A stretch of 13,301 nucleotides of DNA. It comes from Paracoccaceae bacterium. GTDB taxonomy: Bacteria; Pseudomonadota; Alphaproteobacteria; Rhodobacterales; Rhodobacteraceae. Positions 1 through 7,627 of the stretch are shown one piece after another (the first letter of the stretch is position 1; every line of letters begins with the position of its first letter). Made by a program: the position numbers and the translations under genes. The stretch is from the NCBI GenBank assembly GCA_003447515.1, contig DLZA01000007.1:5846-19146 (forward strand), read 5' to 3'. The notes under the pieces were generated by a model. That model searched no databases and had not been told where the DNA came from. It saw only the letters and a list, made by a program, of their open reading frames with translations.

Positions 1-819
1 CCAAAAACGAGGTCCGGGACTGCGATTTCGGCCTTTGCCCTAACCGAGCCAGGCAGCGGATCAGATGTAGCCAACAACACAATGACCGCCACATTGGATG
101 GCGACCAATATGTATTAAATGGTCAAAAAACGTGGATCTCAAACGGTGGAATCGCTGATGTTTATTGCGTATTTGCGCAGACAGGTGAAGGACCTGGTGC
201 GCGCGGCATGTCTACCTTTATCGTGCCTGCGGACACGCCAGGCCTATTGATTTCGGAACGTTTGGAAACAATTGCACCGCACCCTTTAGCAACGCTTGAT
301 TTCAATGACCTGCGCATCCCAGTTCATGCAATGATTGGTGACCCCGGTCAGGGTTTTAAAATTGCTATGTCAGTTCTAGATGTCTTTCGCTCGACCGTTG
401 CAGCCGCGGCACTAGGCTTTGCGCGCCGCGCGCTTGACGAAGCCTTGGATCGTGTGGCGTCGCGACATGTGCAAGGCGCTCCGTTGTTCGAACTACAGAT
501 GGTCCAAGGCCATATTGCTGATATGGCGGTGGACGTAGATGCAAGCGCTTTGCTGGTTTACCGAGCGGCATGGACAAAAGACAGCGGCGCGCCACGCGTC
601 ACACGCGAGGCTGCAATGGCAAAGCTATTTGCCACAGATCAAGCCCAACGCGTTATTGACAAGGCTGTTCAATTACACGGTGGCGACGGTGTGAAATCAA
701 ATGAAACTGTTGAAAAGCTTTATCGCGAGATCCGAGCATTACGCATTTATGAGGGCGCGTCAGACGTCCAACGCGTGGTGATCGCCCGGCAAGCACTTGG
801 TGCGCATCGGGGGAAATGA
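1..819 (+). CDS. Acyl-CoA dehydrogenase, C-terminal part (5' end outside window)
   Basis: The reading frame is open from base 1, so about 272 C-terminal residues are visible and the N-terminal helical domain is missing; the ATG at 82 is internal. The visible part starts in the middle beta-domain with the acyl-CoA dehydrogenase signature [13 protein letters not shown], then [11 protein letters not shown] (flavin contact region). It ends in the C-terminal helical domain with LHGGDGV and [11 protein letters not shown], whose Glu is at the usual position of the catalytic base in many family members. The family oxidises acyl-CoA to 2-enoyl-CoA with FAD and passes electrons to ETF. The stop codon overlaps the start of the CoA ligase (ATGA), so the two are cotranslated. 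The context suggests a role in beta-oxidation-like steps of anthraniloyl-CoA degradation, but the exact acyl substrate cannot be read from the sequence. Confidence 0.93.
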   Translation, partial: PKTRSGTAISAFALTEPGSGSDVANNTMTATLDGDQYVLNGQKTWISNGGIADVYCVFAQTGEGPGARGMSTFIVPADTPGLLISERLETIAPHPLATLDFNDLRIPVHAMIGDPGQGFKIAMSVLDVFRSTVAAAALGFARRALDEALDRVASRHVQGAPLFELQMVQGHIADMAVDVDASALLVYRAAWTKDSGAPRVTREAAMAKLFATDQAQRVIDKAVQLHGGDGVKSNETVEKLYREIRALRIYEGASDVQRVVIARQALGAHRGK

Positions 820-2438
820 ACATGCATAAATCAGCGCATACCGACACATTTACACGTAACAATCTTCCCTTAGTTAAAGACTGGCCTGACCTTTTGTTAC
901 ATAAGTTTGCGTATCCTGACCAATTGAACGCAGGGTATGAGTTGACCAATGCACTGGTCGAAAAAGGATTTGGGGATCATACCGCGCTAATAGGGAATGG
1001 CCGTCGCCGCACCTATAAAGAACTGACAGATTGGACAAACCGCCTTGCCCACGCCTTGGTGGACGATCTCGGCCTGAAACCCGGAAACCGTGTAATGATC
1101 CGATCTGCCAACAATCCAGCCATGGTTGCCTGCTGGCTGGCAGCGACCAAGGCAGGTGCTGTGGTAGTGAATACAATGCCAATGCTTCGTGCAGCTGAGC
1201 TTCAAAAATACATTGAAAAAGCAGAAATAACACATGCCTTGTGCGACACAAGGCTAATGGATGAGATGATCGCTTGCGCCAAAGACTGTGCGACGTTGAA
1301 AACAGTTGTAGGTTTTGATGGCACTGCGAATCATGATGCAGAACTTGACCGCCTTGCACTGACAAAATCTGTGCAATTTGATGTCGTCCCCACCGCCCAA
1401 GATGATGTGGCGCTAATTGGGTTCACATCGGGTTCAACGGGAAACCCGAAGGCCACTATGCATTTTCATCGTGATTTGATGATTATTGCAGATGGCTACG
1501 CAAAAGACGTGCTGAATGTGCAGCCAGAAGATATTTTTATTGGCTCACCTCCTTTAGCCTTTACTTTTGGTCTCGGTGGGCTCGCGATATTTCCACTGCG
1601 ATTTGGCGCCACCGCAACCCTGTTAGAGGCGGCAACACCGCCAAATATGATTGAGATCATCGAAACTTATAAGGCAACCGTCTGTTTCACGGCACCCACC
1701 GCCTATCGAGCCATGCTGCGAGCTATGGATGACGGGGCTGATTTGTCTTCTTTGCGGGCGGCAGTCTCTGCGGGCGAAACCCTACCAGGCCCTGTTTATG
1801 ACGAATGGATGGAAAAAACTGGCAAACCGATGCTGGACGGGATCGGCGCAACTGAGATGCTGCATATTTTTATTTCAAACCGGTTCGACGATCACAAACC
1901 GGCCTGTACTGGCAAACCCGTTGCAGGCTATGAGGCCAAGGTTATTGGCCCTAAGGGCGAAGAGTTACCGCGCGGTAAGATTGGACGTCTTGCAATGCGC
2001 GGTCCAACCGGTTGTCGCTACTTGTTTGGCGAGCATCAGGAAAAATACGTGCAAGACGGGTGGAATATTTCTGGTGACGCGTTCAGCCAAGACGAGGACG
2101 ATTATTTCCATTTTGCTGCTCGCGATGACGATATGATCGTGTCGTCAGGTTATAATATTGCAGGCCCTGAGGTCGAGGCGTCTTTGTTGTCCCATAAAGC
2201 GGTCGCAGAATGTGCCGTGATTGGGGTGCCAGACCCCGAACGCGGCTCCATCGTTGAGGCCCATGTTATTCTTGGCGAGGATCAAACCCCGTCAGAAGCT
2301 TTAATCAAGTCGCTGCAAGATCATGTTAAAGCAACCATAGCACCCTTTAAGTATCCACGCTCAGTCATCTTTGCTCAGGAACTTCCAAAAACAGAAAGCG
2401 GAAAAATCCAACGTTTTAGACTGCGAAAGACGGTCTGA
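816..2438 (+). CDS. Benzoate-CoA ligase family protein, probable 2-aminobenzoate (anthranilate)-CoA ligase
   Basis: This is a 540-residue ANL-superfamily adenylating enzyme. The P-loop [11 protein letters not shown] lies at about 203-213, a benzoate-ligase-like [11 protein letters not shown] at 245-255, the A5 motif DGIGATEM at 341-348, GWNISGDAF at 415-423, the hinge/A8 region [12 protein letters not shown] at 437-448, and PKTESGK with the catalytic Lys at about 530. The family forms an acyl-AMP from ATP and then the CoA thioester. The [11 protein letters not shown] block and the tryptophan 2,3-dioxygenase directly downstream favour anthranilate as substrate, giving anthraniloyl-CoA; benzoate or salicylate remain possible. 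The first ATG overlaps the dehydrogenase stop. A GGGGG at 809-813 is only 2 nt from that ATG but 8 nt from the in-frame ATG at 822, so translation may begin at 822. The stop overlaps the next start by 1 nt (TGATG). Confidence 0.9.
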   Translation: MNMHKSAHTDTFTRNNLPLVKDWPDLLLHKFAYPDQLNAGYELTNALVEKGFGDHTALIGNGRRRTYKELTDWTNRLAHALVDDLGLKPGNRVMIRSANNPAMVACWLAATKAGAVVVNTMPMLRAAELQKYIEKAEITHALCDTRLMDEMIACAKDCATLKTVVGFDGTANHDAELDRLALTKSVQFDVVPTAQDDVALIGFTSGSTGNPKATMHFHRDLMIIADGYAKDVLNVQPEDIFIGSPPLAFTFGLGGLAIFPLRFGATATLLEAATPPNMIEIIETYKATVCFTAPTAYRAMLRAMDDGADLSSLRAAVSAGETLPGPVYDEWMEKTGKPMLDGIGATEMLHIFISNRFDDHKPACTGKPVAGYEAKVIGPKGEELPRGKIGRLAMRGPTGCRYLFGEHQEKYVQDGWNISGDAFSQDEDDYFHFAARDDDMIVSSGYNIAGPEVEASLLSHKAVAECAVIGVPDPERGSIVEAHVILGEDQTPSEALIKSLQDHVKATIAPFKYPRSVIFAQELPKTESGKIQRFRLRKTV

Positions 2439-3277
2439 TGACGACTAAAGCATATGATCCTAGTACCGGCGGTGCAAAGATGAATTTCAAAGATTTGATG
2501 TCTTATGGCGATTATCTGCGTCTTGACTCGATCCTAAACGCGCAGGCTGCGCAAAGCTGCGCGCATGATGAGTTGTTATTCATTATTCAACATCAAACGT
2601 CTGAATTGTGGATGAAGCTAATCCTGCATGAGTTGAATGCCGCCCGCAAAGCGCTGAAACAGAACGACACTGCAACGATGTTCAAAATGCTGGCCCGTGT
2701 CAGCCGCATTTTTGAACAGCTTAACAACCAATGGGATGTTCTTCGCACGATGACGCCCGCGGATTACACAGCTTTTCGAGATGCACTTGGCCCCTCATCC
2801 GGATTTCAATCCTACCAGTACCGCATGATCGAATATGTTCTAGGCAACCGGAATCCCAACATGACGAAACCGCATGCTCATGTACCGCAATGGCACAAAT
2901 TGCTTCAAGTAGAACTGGGTCAGCCTAGTTTTTACGATGAAGTTGTGCGCTATGTCTTTGTTACATTGGATGGGCATGATAAAAATGTACCTACCCCACA
3001 ATTGGGTACTCCGCATTCAGCTGTTCCAGAAATCCAAGAACGCTGGAAATTAATCTATCAAAATATCGAAGAACATTGGAAGCTTTATGAGCTAGGTGAG
3101 AAGCTGGTTGACCTCGAAGACTACTTCCGACGTTGGCGCTTTAATCATGTGACCACAGTTGAACGCGTTATTGGGTTCAAACGCGGTACTGGTGGAACAG
3201 CGGGTGTAAGTTATCTGCGTCACATGCTTGATGTCGAACTTTTCCCTGAACTTTGGCACCTTAGGGGTGAGTTATGA
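2438..3277 (+). CDS. kynA: Tryptophan 2,3-dioxygenase
   Basis: This 279-residue protein has the normal length of bacterial tryptophan 2,3-dioxygenases, cytosolic haem enzymes that convert L-tryptophan and O2 to N-formylkynurenine. Clear family blocks are SYGDYLRLD at 22-30, HDELLFIIQHQTSELWMKL at 43-61 (distal pocket His about 52), FQSYQYRMIEY at 123-133 (substrate-carboxylate Arg about 129), the haem-ligand block FNHVTTVERVIG at 235-246 (proximal His about 237), and FKRGTGGTAGVSYLR at 247-261. It ends with FPELW. It starts inside the ligase stop codon (TGATG) and its own stop overlaps a 37-codon ORF (ATGA), so it belongs to the same transcript. Coupling with an aromatic CoA ligase points to a kynurenine -> anthranilate -> anthraniloyl-CoA route. 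Kynurenine formamidase and kynureninase must be encoded elsewhere if the route is complete. Confidence 0.97.
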   Translation: MTTKAYDPSTGGAKMNFKDLMSYGDYLRLDSILNAQAAQSCAHDELLFIIQHQTSELWMKLILHELNAARKALKQNDTATMFKMLARVSRIFEQLNNQWDVLRTMTPADYTAFRDALGPSSGFQSYQYRMIEYVLGNRNPNMTKPHAHVPQWHKLLQVELGQPSFYDEVVRYVFVTLDGHDKNVPTPQLGTPHSAVPEIQERWKLIYQNIEEHWKLYELGEKLVDLEDYFRRWRFNHVTTVERVIGFKRGTGGTAGVSYLRHMLDVELFPELWHLRGEL

Positions 3278-3387
3278 CGCAGCCTCGCAAAGATATGTTC
3301 GGTATCAATGATCGCACTCTAGACATCAAACTCACTCAGTGCACCCTCGCCGCTCAAACTGTGATTACGTTCCAAGTTCGCCTATGA
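3274..3387 (+). CDS. 37-codon ORF bridging kynA and the thioesterase gene; possible gene remnant or coupling ORF
   Basis: An ATG at 3274 overlaps the dioxygenase stop (ATGA), and the TGA at 3385-3387 overlaps the preferred ATG of the thioesterase (ATGA), so the frame exactly fills the gap. A good purine-rich Shine-Dalgarno (AGGGG, about 3262-3266) precedes it, whereas the thioesterase ATG has no clear one. The peptide begins MTQPRKDMFGIND and has no recognisable domain, signal or membrane segment. Its first 13 residues loosely recall the MT..K.MF.lP start of bacterial kynureninases, an enzyme expected in this operon and absent from the window, so it may be the stub of a deleted kynU. That resemblance is weak and from memory. 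It may equally be a short ORF kept for translational coupling. Confidence 0.45.
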   Translation: MTQPRKDMFGINDRTLDIKLTQCTLAAQTVITFQVRL

Positions 3388-3791
3388 ATTACAAATACGA
3401 ACAAAAGGTTTTGTTTAAATACTGTGATCCTGCTGGGATTGTTTTCTTTCCGCGCTATGCCGAATTGCTGAACGATGCGGTAGAAAGTTTCTTTTCTGAC
3501 GTTCTCAGTTGGCCATTTGAGCGAATGCATCCAGGGTCCGGTGTTCCAACAGTAAGTTTTTCGATGGAATTCGGCGCACCAAGCTTTCATGGCGACCATC
3601 TGAATTTGCAAATCACAGTTCAAAACATTGGACGCACCAGCCTGAACCTCATAACGAACGCAGTCTGCCAAGAAGAAACACGCTTTGTCGCTGACCAAAC
3701 CCTCGTTTACGTCGAAGCCCGAGGTAAGCCCCAGTTGTGGCCTGATGAGGCTCGAACAAAACTGATTAAATTTATGGAGACAGACATATGA
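3384..3791 (+). CDS. 4-hydroxybenzoyl-CoA thioesterase-type acyl-CoA thioesterase (hotdog fold)
   Basis: This 135-residue protein has the length and pattern of 4HBT/YbgC-type thioesterases, which hydrolyse acyl-CoA to acid and CoA as hotdog-fold oligomers. The active-site signature is near the N-terminus: FKYCDPAGIVFFPRY at 11-25, with the catalytic Asp at about 15 and the conserved G-I-V turn after it. The usual helix EFFxD-like segment (VESFFSDVL) follows. I place the start at ATG 3384 because it overlaps the upstream TGA and gives a canonical hotdog N-terminus. A GTG at 3339 would add 15 residues (beginning HPRRSNCD) that the family does not have. In an anthraniloyl-CoA pathway it may release a late aromatic or dearomatised CoA ester, or rescue trapped CoA; the substrate is inferred only. 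Confidence 0.88.
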   Translation: MNYKYEQKVLFKYCDPAGIVFFPRYAELLNDAVESFFSDVLSWPFERMHPGSGVPTVSFSMEFGAPSFHGDHLNLQITVQNIGRTSLNLITNAVCQEETRFVADQTLVYVEARGKPQLWPDEARTKLIKFMETDI

Positions 3792-4192
3792 AACCTCAAA
3801 CTATCCACCCCCAAGGCTGGGCACCGGCACTTGGTTATTCAAATGGCATGTTAATGGCTGATGGCACTTTGCACATCGGCGGTCAGATCGGTTGGGACAA
3901 AGATAAAATCATTGTTCAGGGTGGCTTTATCGCACAAATGGAACAAGCACTCGTTAATATCGCCGAAATCGTTCGCACCGCTGGCGGCGACGTCACCGAT
4001 ATTGGTCGACTTACATGGTTTGTGAAAAATAAAGATGAATATCTGGCGAACCAAGGTGCAGTTGGAAAAGCTTATCAGAGTGTCTTTGGCAAACACTTCC
4101 CAGCCATGTCTATGCTGATCATCAAAGAGTTAGTCGAAGATGAGGCTCTCGTTGAAATTGAGGCGACTGCCTACATCAAGAGAGTCACTTAA
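3788..4192 (+). CDS. RidA/YjgF-YER057c-UK114 family protein, variant lacking the canonical arginine
   Basis: The 134 residues match the single-domain Rid fold: HIGGQIGWD at 29-37, a central helix with FIAQMEQALVNIAEIV at 47-62, then RLTWFVKNKDEY and the C-terminal strand ALVEIEATA at 120-128. Canonical RidA (2-aminoacrylate/imine deaminase) has an Arg in a P-A-R-S motif before the last strands. Here the same place reads PAMSM (Met at about 107), so classical enamine deaminase activity is doubtful. The Glu of VEIEATA is kept. It overlaps the thioesterase stop (ATGA) and has GGAGA upstream. Rid proteins of this divergent type are, as I recall, common beside aromatic-CoA degradation genes, where they might handle an imine/enamine formed from the amino group of anthranilate; that role is inference. 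It is the last intact gene of the plus-strand operon. Confidence 0.9.
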   Translation: MKPQTIHPQGWAPALGYSNGMLMADGTLHIGGQIGWDKDKIIVQGGFIAQMEQALVNIAEIVRTAGGDVTDIGRLTWFVKNKDEYLANQGAVGKAYQSVFGKHFPAMSMLIIKELVEDEALVEIEATAYIKRVT

Positions 4193-4224
4193 GTTATATC
4201 GAGCAAAGAAATCATATCATGTGA

Positions 4225-4383
4225 GCGATATTAGCGACCGCTCGTACTTCAAGAAAATTATGTGTTAATCCAAAAATTTGGCTGGAAGCCGACGGAAACA
4301 TTAGCTTGGTTTCTAGACGTTCGGGGGTATCTCGCACCACAATATATAAAACATTAACGAAGTTTAATCTTAGCCGATTTTAG
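4225..4383 (+). pseudogene. Orphan Fis-type helix-turn-helix C-terminus, remnant of a regulator
   Basis: The plus-strand frame 4225-4383 reads about 52 codons ending in TAG. Its last part is a convincing Fis/HTH_8 motif: WLEADGNISLVSRRSG (4279-4326) followed by VSRTTIYKTLTKFNL (4327-4371). This matches the pattern GNIS..A...G.SR.T.Y..L.K..L found at the C-terminus of sigma-54 activators and AcoR/PrpR-like regulators. There is no usable start: the only in-frame ATG (4219) is followed at once by TGA (4222-4224), and no sensor or AAA+ domain precedes it. It therefore looks like the 3' end left after deletion of a regulator, on the same strand and 32 nt after the RidA-like gene. Its original target is unknown. 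The frame is too short to be certain, but the motif is hard to explain by chance. Confidence 0.6.
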
Positions 4384-4417
4384 GTCAGCGCATCGCTCTC
4401 GTACGCTAAATTTGGCG

Positions 4418-4432
4418 ATCACTGAGAGTGAT
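4418..4432. terminator. Small perfect dyad at the convergent gene end, weak terminator candidate
   Basis: ATCACT-gag-AGTGAT is a perfect 6-bp inverted repeat with a 3-nt loop that touches the stop codon of the minus-strand CoA ligase. Read on the plus strand it is followed by TAAACCTTTTT, so it could help end the kynA operon transcript. The stem is short and AT-rich, and no U-run follows on the minus strand. Treat it as a weak terminator candidate only. Confidence 0.3.
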
Positions 4433-6060
4433 TAAACCTTTTTACTGTCAAAGGCCTGCGCACTGAGTCCTTCATTACGAAAGATTGCTTTACTCAATTT
4501 TCCTGAACTGGTTTTTGGCAAAGTATCAGTTAGCTGTATAAATCTTGGAACCGCAAACTTTGGCATAATTTGGGCGCAGTATTCGACCAGCTTGTCAAAA
4601 TCAAAATTCTTTTTGCTTTCAACGACAATGAAAGCAAGAACTTCTTCCTCGCCTCCGGAATCTTTTGTCCTAACGCCGATGACAGCGCTTTCCAAAACTG
4701 CTTCATAACTATTGAGCGCTTGTTCCACCTCATATGCCGAGATATTTTCGCCACGACGTCTGATACAATCTTTTATACGGTCAAAATAATGCATACGCCC
4801 TTTATCGTCGAAATAACAGGCATCCCCTGTGTGGAACCAAAGGTTTCTCCATGCTTCCAAAGTTTTTTCTGGCATTTGAAAATATCCAGAAGAGAATACA
4901 CCCGCATGACGTGGCCGGATGAGCAATTCGCCTATTTCCCCTGTTTCTAAAACTTCATCATTTTCAGGATCAGCAATAACCGCTTCGTAAAGATCAGATT
5001 TCAAATAACCAGCACATCCTGGTATCAATTCTTCCTCATCAGAGTCACCCCAAAAGACGATCCCGCTCTCTGTCATACCAAAAGCCTGATACAATTTAAC
5101 GCCAAATCGTGTCTGAAATTTCTCGCCCCATTCTTTGGCAATCGGTACAGCGCAAATTAATCTTAGCGCATGTTTTTTATCCAACACCGTTTCCGGCGTG
5201 TTAAACACAAACTCCGTCATCACACCCAGCGTGTTCGTCAGTGTCGCACCTGACTCAATACAATGTCGCAACCAATTCGACGTGCTAAACCGTTCAACGC
5301 AAAAAATAGAAGAGCCCGCCATCAGAGACCCCAAAAATTGCATGTTTAGGGCATTAACGTGGAACAGTGGCATACAGATGTAATAAATATCATCTTCGGT
5401 CTGTTTCATACCATCCACTTGACCGACGGCGTAAGAGAAAAAATGACCATGAGGCAATAGAACACCCTTTGAGGGTCCTGATGTACCAGAGGTGTACATT
5501 ATAGCGCATATTGTGTGAATTGAGGGGATGAAATCACTTGCTGAGCAATTAACCCTCTGCGAAACGAAATCTGCAAAGTTATGTGTTTCCTCAGCTTGCA
5601 AGGCCAAAGGCAAATCTAAAGCTCTGGTATTTCCAGAAATAATAACCCCACTCAAGCCAGAAACTAGAGGATTTAAGCCAACAAAAGCTTTAACAAGTGA
5701 TCGCTCCACAATAACCATTTTGGGTTCACAATTAGTGAATTGGTGCTGTAAAAAAACTCCTTTTAACTCTGTATTTATGGGTACAAAGATCGCCTCAGCC
5801 TTCATAATGCCAAACATAGAAATCAGAAATTCTGGGGAGTTCTTTAAAAGGCAAAAAATACGGTCTCCGGCAATTATCCCAGAATCTTTCAAGGCTGACG
5901 CAAATTCATCGGATTTCCTGTCTAAATCCTGAAAAGTAAGAGACACACCACTTTCAAATGAGATGAAAGTTCGATCGCCGTACTTTCGGGCCTGCTGTCG
6001 TAACAAGCTGACAACATTCCAATCGTTTAAGCTAGGCTTCTTACCGTTGCCAACACGCAT
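4432..6060 (-). CDS. CaiC-like acyl-CoA ligase (AMP-binding), last gene of the transport operon
   Basis: This 542-residue ANL enzyme shows the P-loop YTSGTSGPSKG at 189-199, CMPLFHVNAL at 229-238, QAFGMTES at 325-332, WFHTGD at 408-413, the A8 hinge DRIKDCIRRRGENIS at 427-441 and PKTSSGK at 515-521. It should activate a carboxylic acid to its CoA thioester through an acyl-AMP. The A8 block and overall pattern resemble crotonobetaine/carnitine-CoA ligase (CaiC) and related ATP-dependent acyl-CoA ligases more than the aromatic ligase at 816-2438; the acid is unknown. I start at ATG 6060 because AGGTG lies 6 nt upstream; a GTG at 6069 would be longer by three codons but has no ribosome site. The gene begins 46 nt after the ATPase stop on the same strand, so it probably shares the transcript and acts on the imported compound or its product. 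Confidence 0.88.
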   Translation of the reverse strand: MRVGNGKKPSLNDWNVVSLLRQQARKYGDRTFISFESGVSLTFQDLDRKSDEFASALKDSGIIAGDRIFCLLKNSPEFLISMFGIMKAEAIFVPINTELKGVFLQHQFTNCEPKMVIVERSLVKAFVGLNPLVSGLSGVIISGNTRALDLPLALQAEETHNFADFVSQRVNCSASDFIPSIHTICAIMYTSGTSGPSKGVLLPHGHFFSYAVGQVDGMKQTEDDIYYICMPLFHVNALNMQFLGSLMAGSSIFCVERFSTSNWLRHCIESGATLTNTLGVMTEFVFNTPETVLDKKHALRLICAVPIAKEWGEKFQTRFGVKLYQAFGMTESGIVFWGDSDEEELIPGCAGYLKSDLYEAVIADPENDEVLETGEIGELLIRPRHAGVFSSGYFQMPEKTLEAWRNLWFHTGDACYFDDKGRMHYFDRIKDCIRRRGENISAYEVEQALNSYEAVLESAVIGVRTKDSGGEEEVLAFIVVESKKNFDFDKLVEYCAQIMPKFAVPRFIQLTDTLPKTSSGKLSKAIFRNEGLSAQAFDSKKV

Positions 6061-6106
6061 GCAAATCACCTGTAGTTTTTAAGATATTGATAAATTGATT
6101 AAGGGC

Positions 6107-7627
6107 CTAATGCACAGCAGCAAAAATAATCTTCTCATCAGTTGCATCCTCTGCCTCAAACTCTTCTACAATTTGCCCAATTCGAGATACTAAGATTCTG
6201 TCAGATAGCGTTAATATTTCAGGAAGATAAGAGGATATAACAATTACTGTTATACCCTCGTCTGCCAAACTCTCGATGAAATCATGAATTTCGCTGATTG
6301 CTCCAACGTCAACGCCTCGAGTTGGTTCATCAAATATTACGACCTTCGGTTTTTGAGTGAGAGCTTTAGCAATCACGACTTTTTGTTGGTTTCCTCCGGA
6401 CAACTCTACAACTGGCGAGTCGTTCCCTGATGTTTTTATATTTAATTTTTTTATCCAAAGTTCAGCAAGTTTTTTAGCATTTGAGAAGCTGATAACTTTT
6501 GCCAAATTTGCATTTGCCACCATATCTCCGACATTAATGTTTTCTTGGATCGTCATATTTTCAAAAAAGCCTTCACTTTTTCGATCTTCAGTTACATATA
6601 TTATTCCGTCTTCAACAGCCGACCGGGGAACCCTGTATCTTACATATTTTCCGTCTAGCAGGATATTACCACCATGGAAGAAGTCTCGCTTGATTACTCC
6701 AGAAATGATTTTCATCATCTCAGTGCGACCGGAACCTACAAGCCCAAAAACTCCAGTTATTTGCCCAGAGAATACTGAAAATGTTGAGTTTCGGACCATT
6801 GAACCCATGGAGATGTTCTGCACTTCCAGTGTCTTTTTTCCAGCAGGTCTAATAGTTCTCTTTTGTTTGTTGTCTTCTGCATAGGCTGACTCAGAAAGAT
6901 CACGGCCTATCATAGCTTTTACTATTCTTTCGCGGTCAAAATTATTCGAAGTATCGCTATCAATTATTTCTCCATCTCTAAGCACGGTAATTTTGTCGGA
7001 AATCATTAACGCTTCCTCCAGTGCATGCGAAATAAAAACAATTGTAACACCATCAAGTTTTAACCGTTCAACCAACCCAAAAAAGTGGTGTTTTTCCTCT
7101 GGTGTTAAAGTTGCAGTAGGTTCATCAAAAATTATCACGCGCGCATTGTGGTGGACAGCTCTAGCAATTTCCACCATTTGTTTTTGTGCTGCACCGAGAG
7201 CTGACACGAGTAAATTTGGTTCAACTTGAAAATTTAAAGAGTGCAAAAAGCGGCCCGCTCTAATATTTAGTTCTCTCAAACGATTGAACGTCTTTTCAGT
7301 TCCCAGATATATATTCTGAGAAACCGTCATCCCTGGCACAAGGCTATTTTCTTGAAACACCATGGCGATACCACTTTTCAAGGCATCTGCTGGCGTAGCA
7401 AATTGTGTTACTTTACCGTCCACGTAAAGCGTGCCTTGTGACAGCTGATAAACTCCACACATAACTTTTGTCAGTGTTGATTTGCCCGCGCCGTTTTCAC
7501 CGATAAGGGCGTGAACTTCACCTTTTTGGAGTGCAAAATTAATATTTTTATTTGCAGTAACGCCATGGAATTCTTTAGAACCATCACAAATTTCAATTAT
7601 CGTATCATCGAGAGGCGAGCTGGTCAC
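6107..7627 (-). CDS. RbsA/MglA-type ABC transporter ATP-binding protein (two ATPase domains)
   Basis: This 506-residue protein carries two ABC ATPase domains in tandem, the normal form for CUT2 sugar-type importers. Domain 1 has an intact Walker A GENGAGKST at 43-51, a degenerate signature GAAQKQMVEIA at 145-155, Walker B VIIFDEP at 164-170 and an H-loop His at about 201. Domain 2 has the family-typical degenerate Walker A GLVGSGRTE at 295-303 (no Lys), a good signature LSGGNQQK at 409-416, Walker B VVIFDEP at 429-435 and Ser-Ser in place of the H-loop His. One composite site is therefore likely hydrolytic, as in RbsA. The GTG start (7627-7625) overlaps the upstream TGA (GTGA), with AAGGT about 10 nt upstream. 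It should energise the two permeases of this operon from the cytoplasmic side. Confidence 0.95.
   Translation of the reverse strand: MTSSPLDDTIIEICDGSKEFHGVTANKNINFALQKGEVHALIGENGAGKSTLTKVMCGVYQLSQGTLYVDGKVTQFATPADALKSGIAMVFQENSLVPGMTVSQNIYLGTEKTFNRLRELNIRAGRFLHSLNFQVEPNLLVSALGAAQKQMVEIARAVHHNARVIIFDEPTATLTPEEKHHFFGLVERLKLDGVTIVFISHALEEALMISDKITVLRDGEIIDSDTSNNFDRERIVKAMIGRDLSESAYAEDNKQKRTIRPAGKKTLEVQNISMGSMVRNSTFSVFSGQITGVFGLVGSGRTEMMKIISGVIKRDFFHGGNILLDGKYVRYRVPRSAVEDGIIYVTEDRKSEGFFENMTIQENINVGDMVANANLAKVISFSNAKKLAELWIKKLNIKTSGNDSPVVELSGGNQQKVVIAKALTQKPKVVIFDEPTRGVDVGAISEIHDFIESLADEGITVIVISSYLPEILTLSDRILVSRIGQIVEEFEAEDATDEKIIFAAVH

Noticed and set aside
874..1365. 163-codon minus-strand ORF inside the aromatic CoA ligase
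   Set aside because: It is a shadow frame; the plus-strand ligase has all ANL motifs, and the antisense product is Ser/His/Cys/Arg-rich without recognisable features.
1651..2136. 161-codon plus-strand ORF in another frame of the ligase
   Set aside because: It overlaps the ligase A5-A8 region, has no ribosome site and no domain.
3339..3383. GTG start extending the thioesterase by 15 residues
   Set aside because: The extra residues do not fit the compact hotdog N-terminus, and ATG 3384 overlaps the preceding stop.
4224..4244. GAGCG...CGCTC as terminator of the kyn operon
   Set aside because: Only a 5-bp stem with an 11-nt loop and no T-run follows; it lies inside the HTH remnant frame.
6357..6884. 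175-codon plus-strand ORF opposite the ABC ATPase
   Set aside because: It is antisense to domain 2 with its clear LSGGNQQ and Walker B motifs, and is hydrophobic only by reversal.
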